From assembly GCF_900103325.1 (NCBI RefSeq), contig NZ_FMXM01000003.1:248001-312000 (forward strand): DNA of 64,000 nucleotides, read 5' to 3'. The translations under genes and the position numbers were made by a program. Within the stretch, counting starts at the first letter, position 1, and the number at the start of each line of letters is the position of its first letter. Source of the DNA: Mesorhizobium qingshengii (GTDB taxonomy: Bacteria > Pseudomonadota > Alphaproteobacteria > Rhizobiales > Rhizobiaceae). Positions 58,577-64,000 of this stretch are shown here, piece by piece. Under the pieces are notes generated by a model. It was given only the letters and a program-made list of their open reading frames with translations, was not told the DNA's origin and ran no database searches.

Positions 58577-58773
58577 TGCGCAAGCCCTATTCCGGACCGA
58601 ACTACGACGATCCGATCGAGTGGCTGGCGCCGCCAGAATACTATCATGCGCCGTTGCGGGCCGGGGATCATTCCATTCCTGTCGCAGCGAACGCGTCCAT
58701 TGTGACGTTCACCGTGGACGCTGGTCCGAACGGCCAAACAATCATCGTGATCGTCCGGTCGGGAGGTGCGTGA
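58573..58773 (+). CDS. small conserved protein of the replication module, 66 aa
   Basis: A 66-residue protein rich in Pro, Asp and Tyr at the N-terminus (YSGPNYDDPIEWLAPPEYYHAP) and beta-rich after (SIVTFTVDAGPNGQTIIVIV). Its ends overlap both neighbours (ATGA at the start, TGATG at the end), which is the strongest sign that it is translated. Function unknown; a partner of the prim-pol is possible by position. Confidence 0.55.
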   Translation: MMRKPYSGPNYDDPIEWLAPPEYYHAPLRAGDHSIPVAANASIVTFTVDAGPNGQTIIVIVRSGGA

Positions 58774-59300
58774 TGGTCGATCCGAAACATATTTTCGGTG
58801 ACTTTGCGCCACTCTATCGCACGGCCGGCTTCTGGCCCCGGCCTGTCCGCCTCGGCTCAAAAGCCTGCCCAATCAAGAAGTGGAATCTTCCGGATCCCGA
58901 GTGGAAGCTCGGGGAGCTGGATGACTGGTTGGAACAGTTTGGCCATTGTGGCATCGGCTTAGTCTTGGGCTCGCCCTTCTCGGATGGGACGAAGCTGGCG
59001 GCGGTGGATATCGACCGCGACGACTATGTGCGGGTTACGCAGGCACTCCTGCGGAACCCAGTCTGCGGACGCATCGGCGCAAAGGGTATCGCCTACCTAG
59101 TCCGCTTGAGGGGCGACGGAAAGTATCGCGCCCTGAAGGTGAAGGGCGAGGGCGGAGCCAAGATCGGCGAGATCTTATGTGACAACCGGTTCCTTGTACT
59201 GCCCCATTCGATCCACCCCGACACGAACAAGCCGTACCGCTGGGTCGGCCGGCCGCTGCTTGAGGTCGATTACCGCGAACTCCCCACTATCGAGGCATAG
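58773..59300 (+). CDS. prim-pol (bifunctional DNA primase/polymerase N-terminal domain) protein
   Basis: A 175-residue stand-alone prim-pol domain. GGGAGG lies 9 bases before ATG 58773. The catalytic acidic motif is LAAVDIDRDDY, with the nucleotide-handling GHCGIGLVLGSP before it and LCDNRFLVLPHSIHP after it. Prim-pols start replication of phages, satellites and plasmids. Paired three bases later with a large P-loop ATPase, as in P4-like and many alphaproteobacterial integrative elements, so the element may replicate on its own after excision. Confidence 0.78.
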   Translation: MVDPKHIFGDFAPLYRTAGFWPRPVRLGSKACPIKKWNLPDPEWKLGELDDWLEQFGHCGIGLVLGSPFSDGTKLAAVDIDRDDYVRVTQALLRNPVCGRIGAKGIAYLVRLRGDGKYRALKVKGEGGAKIGEILCDNRFLVLPHSIHPDTNKPYRWVGRPLLEVDYRELPTIEA

Positions 59301-59302
59301 GA

Positions 59303-61051
59303 ATGGAAGACACAGCACCTCAAATACCGATTGGCTTGGTTGAAGCTGTCCTGAACACTCCTCAAGGCGCCGGCCTCATGGCCGGCGGCGATACACATTT
59401 GCCGGCGTTGCATTTCGTGGGTGAGGTCGTCCCTTTCACCCAGGACGTACAGTGGATCAAGGAGATCGCGGCCGGCTATCTGCCGTCCAATTATGCCGGC
59501 AACACCCTCGACGAGATCCCGAAAATGGTCTCCGACAGCGTGAAGAAAGGATACGACGCGCCATCGAAAGGAAGGGGTAGAAGCGACGGTCCGTCCGCCG
59601 CTCAATTGGCAACGATGATCATCAGCACGTCTGAGATGGCGATATTTCACACCCCTCAGGGTCTCGCATACGTCGCAATCACAACGCCGGATGGCGGGAC
59701 CATTTGTCATCCCGTGCGATCAGAAGCCATGAAAGGGTGGGTCCGGCTTCGATATTATCTTGCTACAGGAAAAACCCTTGGTCGCGATGCGCTGACGGAA
59801 GCTCTCGATTTACTAGAGGCGAAGGCGGTCTATACCGCGCCCGAGGACAACGTGTATCTGCGACTCGGGGGTCGTGACGGCAACATCTACTTCGACCTCG
59901 GCCAGGCTGATGGCGCGCAGGTGAAGATCACGCCGACCGGCTGGTCGATTGTGCTCGACGGCCTACCGCGATTCCATCGGCCGAACGGCTTCGGTATGCA
60001 GGTGAGGCCCGAACGTAGCGGCAACCTCCTGGAATTGCGTGACCTGCTCCAGCTTGATGACAAGAATTGGGTACTCGTCCTCGCCTTCTTGCTCATATCA
60101 CTGAAGCCCGCCCACCCTTACATGGTGCTGCTGCTCAGCGGTGGACATGGCAGCGGCAAGAGCAAGATCAGCGAGTTGGTCAAGCGGATCATTGACCCCA
60201 ACGCGCTGGAAAAGTTCCGACTACCCAAGGACGAGCATACCTTGGCGATCCAGGCTGCCATGGCTTGGATGCTGGTCTATGACAATACCTCGGCCGTACG
60301 GTGGGACTTGTCGGACGCCATCTGTGCCATGCTGACGGGCGGCGGGTTCAGCACTCGCAAATACTATACCGACGATGAGCAGCGCATGTTTAAGAACGCT
60401 CGCCCGGCAATCATCAATGGTATCGGGGAGTTTGCCAGCCAGCATGACCTGCTGGACCGAGCGATTGCGATCAAGTTGCCGCCCATGCCCGCCGGAACCC
60501 GGCTTACGGAGAAGGCGATTAATGCCCGCTTCGAAGCAATCTTGCCCGGCGTGCTCGGCAGCCTATTCGACATCGTAAGCGTGGCGCTGCGCCGTTTCGA
60601 CGAGGTGGAGCCGCCAACGACGGTCCGGATGGCGGACGCCGCCCAATGGCTTATCGCGGCCGAGCCCGCCACAGGATTGCCGGAAGGCACGTTCCTTCGC
60701 GCCCTTGAGGCCAGCGTTAAGGAGGTCACGATCGAGAACACGATCAATCATCCTCTCGTGCTGGCACTGTTCCGACTGCTCGATACCCTCGGACCTGGGC
60801 GAACCTACGAGGGCACGATGGGCGACCTCCATGACAAGTTGCGGAACGAACATGGCAGACTCGATCCGCAGCTGCCGCAGACGGCCTCACACCTGTCGAA
60901 CGCGTTGCAGCGTCTCGCGCACGGCATGGCGGAAATCGGCCTCAAGGTTGAATTACTAAATCGGACCAATAGCGCCCGTCCGCTGCGCATCTGGATCGAG
61001 CCGACCGAGCACACGCCCGAGCCCGATAAGATTAAGAAGCGGCTCTGGTGA
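59303..61051 (+). CDS. P-loop ATPase, plasmid/phage primase-helicase-like
   Basis: A 582-residue protein. N-terminal ~220 residues are of unknown fold; the central ATPase has Walker A LLSGGHGSGKSKISELV (about 275-290), Walker B-like WMLVYDNTSAV, and a sensor segment (ARPAIINGIGEFASQHDLLDRAIAI) with an Arg finger-like LLDRA. C-terminal helical domain follows. The pattern matches ATPases that act with prim-pol proteins in satellites and ICEs, probably as the replicative helicase. Start ATG 59303 lies 3 bases after the prim-pol stop. Confidence 0.75.
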   Translation: MEDTAPQIPIGLVEAVLNTPQGAGLMAGGDTHLPALHFVGEVVPFTQDVQWIKEIAAGYLPSNYAGNTLDEIPKMVSDSVKKGYDAPSKGRGRSDGPSAAQLATMIISTSEMAIFHTPQGLAYVAITTPDGGTICHPVRSEAMKGWVRLRYYLATGKTLGRDALTEALDLLEAKAVYTAPEDNVYLRLGGRDGNIYFDLGQADGAQVKITPTGWSIVLDGLPRFHRPNGFGMQVRPERSGNLLELRDLLQLDDKNWVLVLAFLLISLKPAHPYMVLLLSGGHGSGKSKISELVKRIIDPNALEKFRLPKDEHTLAIQAAMAWMLVYDNTSAVRWDLSDAICAMLTGGGFSTRKYYTDDEQRMFKNARPAIINGIGEFASQHDLLDRAIAIKLPPMPAGTRLTEKAINARFEAILPGVLGSLFDIVSVALRRFDEVEPPTTVRMADAAQWLIAAEPATGLPEGTFLRALEASVKEVTIENTINHPLVLALFRLLDTLGPGRTYEGTMGDLHDKLRNEHGRLDPQLPQTASHLSNALQRLAHGMAEIGLKVELLNRTNSARPLRIWIEPTEHTPEPDKIKKRLW

Positions 61052-61439
61052 GGCGCGGCGATGCGAGTGGCGCTGGTGGTGCCGGTGGCGCTGCCCTGCA
61101 CCCCTAGGGGGGTGTAGTGGGGGCTGGGGCGGCGCGTGGGTCGGGCCAGCGGTGGCCCGCACGGGGCGGCTGCCCAGCCACACTAGCTACACTAGCGCCA
61201 CTTGCCGTTGCTGTCGCCAAGGTTCCCGCCACTGCGATTTCAACCTCGGTGGCCGAGGAATCCGAGATATCCGGGGCCGCGTCGTTTCGCGGCTTCGACC
61301 TTTCCCAACATGCCGAGGTTACGCGGCTGGTTACAGCTCTGGCCGTTTCACGGGTTCGCTGGCCGCTCCGGCGATTACTTGTGCTGGTTACCGACGCGTG
61401 TTTTCGTTCCCGCTTTTTTCCTTTTTGACGAGCAACGCT
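61052..61439. other. region between ATPase and integrase genes
   Basis: About 390 bases, very rich in G/C with short repeated words (CTAGCTACACTAGCGCC). An Ala-rich frame of ~100 codons (61117-61428) exists but shows no family feature or clear ribosome binding site. It may hold the integrase promoter; nothing firmer can be said. Confidence 0.35.
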
Positions 61440-62678
61440 ATGACTGACTTCAACGTCTCCATCACGACTGCAACGCGTCGCCGCAAGCTGCGTGACGGCA
61501 AGGTCGCACTCTATCCACAATATTACTGTGAGTATCGCGAGCCCCTGACCAAGAAGCGCCGCCGCCGCGCCTTCAACCGCAAGAAGGACGCCGAGGCATT
61601 CCGGAACTCGCTGCTGCTGAAGGTCGCGGAAGGCAGCTACATGGATGAGCGTAAGGCTCCAACTGTTGCACAGGCCATCGAGCATTGGCTCCAGACCAAG
61701 GAGGGCAACGTCAAGTCATCGACGCTGATGGGTTACAAGGTGGTGGTGTATGGCGCAATCCGGGGGCCGTTGCTGATCGGGACCAGCCAGGAACGTGCCG
61801 ACTTCACCGAAACCGGTACTCCTCCCAAGAATGCCCGCTTCATCAAATTGCTCGGACATATCAAGCTGTCGGATCTGACAACCGCCATGATCCGCGTCTG
61901 GCACAAGACCGTCACGGAGCAGTGCGGCAGCTACACCGCAAATCGGGCCAAGTCGCATCTGAAGTCGATCCTGGCACTAGCCGAAGAAGACTTCTCCATC
62001 CGCGCACCCTCAATGCCGACCGGGCTCGCGAGGGCGCGCCACAAGGTCAAGAAGTCGATCCTGTCCACCGAGCATATCGCCAAGCTCATTGCGGCGGCCA
62101 AGAACGATCTGGAGCAAGGCATCTACTACGCCTTCGCTTTCCTCGCCGGCACCCGCCCGTCCGAGCAGCTGGGCCTACTATGGAGCGAGGTGGACTTCGA
62201 CCGCAACGTGATCCGCATCCGGCGCATCCAGGAGCGGGACGGCTCGTTGACGGAGATGACCAAGACCGAGGCCGGCACCCGCGAGATCCCAATGAGCGCC
62301 GCGCTCCGCGAGATGCTGCTGGCATGGCGGGTTCGCTGTCCAAGGGCGGGTAAGGAACTGCATCGAGTCTTCCCCGGCCCCGGCCGCCTACAGGAATGGC
62401 CGAAGCCCCGCATCGGCGGCGGCGGTCCGCTGCTCTACCAGAATTTTCGGAAGCGCTATTGGGCACCGGTGTTCGCCGCGCTTGGCCTGCCCTATGTCAC
62501 GCCGCACTCTGCCCGCCACTCTTTCATCTCGATGCTCCAGGCCCAGGGCATCGAGATTGGCCTTGTGGCGCAGATCGCTGGCCACGCGAATCCGACAGTC
62601 ACGCTCGGCCACTACACCCACGCCGTTCGTGACGGTAGCGCCGCCATCGCGGCACTGGACCGGGCCTACAGCGGGTAG
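61440..62678 (+). CDS. int: tyrosine-type site-specific integrase
   Basis: A 412-residue phage-type integrase. N-terminal AP2-like/SAM-like DNA-binding regions (to ~190) and a catalytic domain with Arg in AGTRPSEQLGLLWSEV (about 237), HSARHSF (about 357, H-x-x-R) and the nucleophile Tyr in TVTLGHYTHA (about 391). ATG 61440 gives MTDFNVSITTATRRRKLRDG as start. It should catalyse insertion of the element into the tRNA-Gly gene whose 3' scar lies 12.7 kb away. The gene points rightwards, toward the unseen right border. Confidence 0.92.
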   Translation: MTDFNVSITTATRRRKLRDGKVALYPQYYCEYREPLTKKRRRRAFNRKKDAEAFRNSLLLKVAEGSYMDERKAPTVAQAIEHWLQTKEGNVKSSTLMGYKVVVYGAIRGPLLIGTSQERADFTETGTPPKNARFIKLLGHIKLSDLTTAMIRVWHKTVTEQCGSYTANRAKSHLKSILALAEEDFSIRAPSMPTGLARARHKVKKSILSTEHIAKLIAAAKNDLEQGIYYAFAFLAGTRPSEQLGLLWSEVDFDRNVIRIRRIQERDGSLTEMTKTEAGTREIPMSAALREMLLAWRVRCPRAGKELHRVFPGPGRLQEWPKPRIGGGGPLLYQNFRKRYWAPVFAALGLPYVTPHSARHSFISMLQAQGIEIGLVAQIAGHANPTVTLGHYTHAVRDGSAAIAALDRAYSG

Positions 62679-62895
62679 CCTATGCCGGCACCTGCCACGC
62701 CGCGCCACGGGGACCGTACGCTCGGCGCTGTGGGTACGGCAGCCGGCCAGCCGGGCCGCACCGCCGCTGGTGGTGCACGGCTGCGGTCCAGGCTTGTAAC
62801 ATAGCGGTAGTCTCTAACATACTGATATCGCTCATATAATTGCGCCTGAGTTCTCGCTGTGTTTTACTGTCCTGTTGGACAGTAGGGGGAGATCG

Positions 62896-63057
62896 ATGCA
62901 CATCCTGATCAGGGACAAGCGAACCGGCAATGAGGAATGGATGCCGCTCGAAGCTGCTGCGGAAGTCATGGAACTGGACGCGACCGAGATCGAATGGGCA
63001 CTGGAAGAGTTCGGCGAGTGCGAGTCGGTCGATCACATTGCCATCGAGCCGGAATAA
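62896..63057 (+). CDS. small acidic protein, 53 aa
   Basis: A 53-residue acidic protein (MHILIRDKRTGNEEW...ATEIEWALEEFGECESVDH) with a strong GGGGGA five bases before the ATG. The pattern resembles small helical regulators or anti-restriction-like acidic proteins, but no family was recognised. It lies alone, ~220 bases after the integrase, still inside the element. Confidence 0.5.
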   Translation: MHILIRDKRTGNEEWMPLEAAAEVMELDATEIEWALEEFGECESVDHIAIEPE

Positions 63058-63254
63058 GCCTCCACCACCACGCAGCTGCGCCCACCCGATGCGGCGGTCG
63101 TTCCTCGATCGCCGCATTTTCGTATGTAGGTTTCCTCGTCGGCCGCGCGCCTCGACCCTCCCCCCTTCAATGCAGCGGTAACGCAATGGGCAAGGGACCC
63201 GTTTGGCCCTGGAAACAATATCAAGCGGATACGCGGTACCCCATCACGCGGCTG

Positions 63255-63818
63255 TCATTCGATCCGATAGTCGACAGAGGTCGGCGATACGCGGATAACT
63301 CTCAACGTTCTGCCCTCGACCCTTACGCTTTGGCCTTTGCCTAGTTCGATCTGGATCGGCTGCGCCGCAGTTGCATATTGGGATGAACCACGCGGCGGAA
63401 TGTATTGGAAGGAGGTTGATGTCGCGGTCGCCGAGACAGGATTTCCACCGATCGTACCGTTCACATCGGTGTTGGTGGTGTTGGGAAGAATGAGTGGCGT
63501 CTCGCTCATCGTGGTTGCGTTGCTCTCGACAGTTACGTCCGAGCGTTCGAACACAGCCTGTGCTCCACGCGTGCCAAGATACCTGACCGTCGTGTGGCCG
63601 GCATCAGTTGTGCGGCCAAACAGGTCGGCCTTGCCGACGATGTTAGGCAGCGAGCGTCTCGACTGGAAGTTCATCACGATGTCGCCGGGTCCAGCGGACC
63701 GTATTTGGTTGGTCGCGGGGGTAAGCAGCGAGGTTTTAGTCTCAACTGGTGTGCAGGCGGCGAGGGCCAGCGCTGACAAGAATGCTGTAGTGGAAGCGAA
63801 TGGCGTCTTCGGGTGCAT
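63255..63818 (-). CDS. putative lipoprotein, hypothetical
   Basis: A 187-residue protein with a lipoprotein signal (lipobox ALAAC, Cys22). The mature protein is rich in Thr, Asn and Ser in beta-like repeats (TVESNATTMSETPL, TNTDVNGTIGGNPVSATATS), as in outer-membrane or surface proteins. The C-terminus is VRVEGRTLRVIRVSPTSVDYRIE. It points toward the integrase. The family is unknown. It could be cargo of the island or lie beyond its border, which the window does not show. Confidence 0.6.
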   Translation of the reverse strand: MHPKTPFASTTAFLSALALAACTPVETKTSLLTPATNQIRSAGPGDIVMNFQSRRSLPNIVGKADLFGRTTDAGHTTVRYLGTRGAQAVFERSDVTVESNATTMSETPLILPNTTNTDVNGTIGGNPVSATATSTSFQYIPPRGSSQYATAAQPIQIELGKGQSVRVEGRTLRVIRVSPTSVDYRIE

Positions 63819-64000
63819 GACAACTTAACCTATTGAAAGAATGGTATTATTCGAAAAATCACACTCGAATTTCGCTGTCAATTATCGTAGCTCCAATGCG
63901 CGGCGCGCCCACATATCGGCCCGCGATGAAGCCATCGTCCCACCGCCCACAGGCCTCAGTCGCGGCGATAGCGAGCCGCGCCGGGCTCTCAGGATGGAGC

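Noticed and set aside
61117..61428. A 103-codon Ala-rich frame upstream of the integrase
   Set aside because: No ribosome binding site, no family feature, low complexity; kept only as a comment on the gap.

Overview
The window reads as chromosome of a Mesorhizobium-like alphaproteobacterium (Hyphomicrobiales). It has high G+C, dense same-strand operons joined by ATGA overlaps, rhizobial palindromic repeats, and the gene order dnaQ-coaE-aroE-maf-ppsR | hemE-hemJ-rho-mnmE-mnmG-rsmG-parA-parB-holA that surrounds the replication origin in this order of bacteria. Region 1 (1-12.8 kb): housekeeping genes (Crp/Fnr fragment, RlpA, PHB depolymerase, transglutaminase-like protease, MltA-Smr-XRE operon, TimA, FxsA, SecB, DnaQ, CoaE, AroE, Maf, PpsR). 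Region 2 (12.8-27.2 kb): a probable oriC between ppsR and hemE (DnaA boxes, GANTC methylation sites, AT-rich stretch), then hemE/hemJ, rho, mnmE, a parS cluster, mnmG, rsmG, parA, parB, a DUF1326/DUF2182 pair and holA. Region 3 (27.5-34.7 kb): a branched-chain 2-oxo-acid dehydrogenase operon (bkdA1-bkdA2-bkdB-lpdV), a probable lysine 6-dehydrogenase and an Lrp/AsnC regulator, suggesting amino-acid catabolism. Region 4 (34.7-48.7 kb): an OmpR-type two-component system flanked by matching inverted repeats and several membrane proteins, then small catabolic genes (RidA/amidohydrolase, FAD monooxygenase-like protein, RpiR regulator, M24 peptidase) and two scattered transferases. Region 5 (48.74 kb to beyond the end): an integrated mobile element. 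Its left border is a 47-nt 3' piece of tRNA-Gly(GCC). It carries (a) a nucleotide-metabolism cassette: a DatZ-like HD hydrolase, a PurZ-like adenylosuccinate synthetase with Ser in place of the catalytic Asp, and a membrane-anchored dCTP-deaminase-fold protein lacking the catalytic Glu; (b) an overlapping DNA methyltransferase / helicase / GIY-YIG nuclease operon resembling restriction-type defence; (c) a phage-satellite-like replication module (HTH protein, small protein, prim-pol, P-loop ATPase); and (d) a tyrosine integrase. The intact tRNA and the right border are not in the window. The cassette in (a) is the best candidate for a new system: it pairs two of the three activities of viral 2-aminoadenine (Z) synthesis inside a bacterial island next to defence-type genes. 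No homology search was possible, so every family call rests on motif recognition and every functional link on context.
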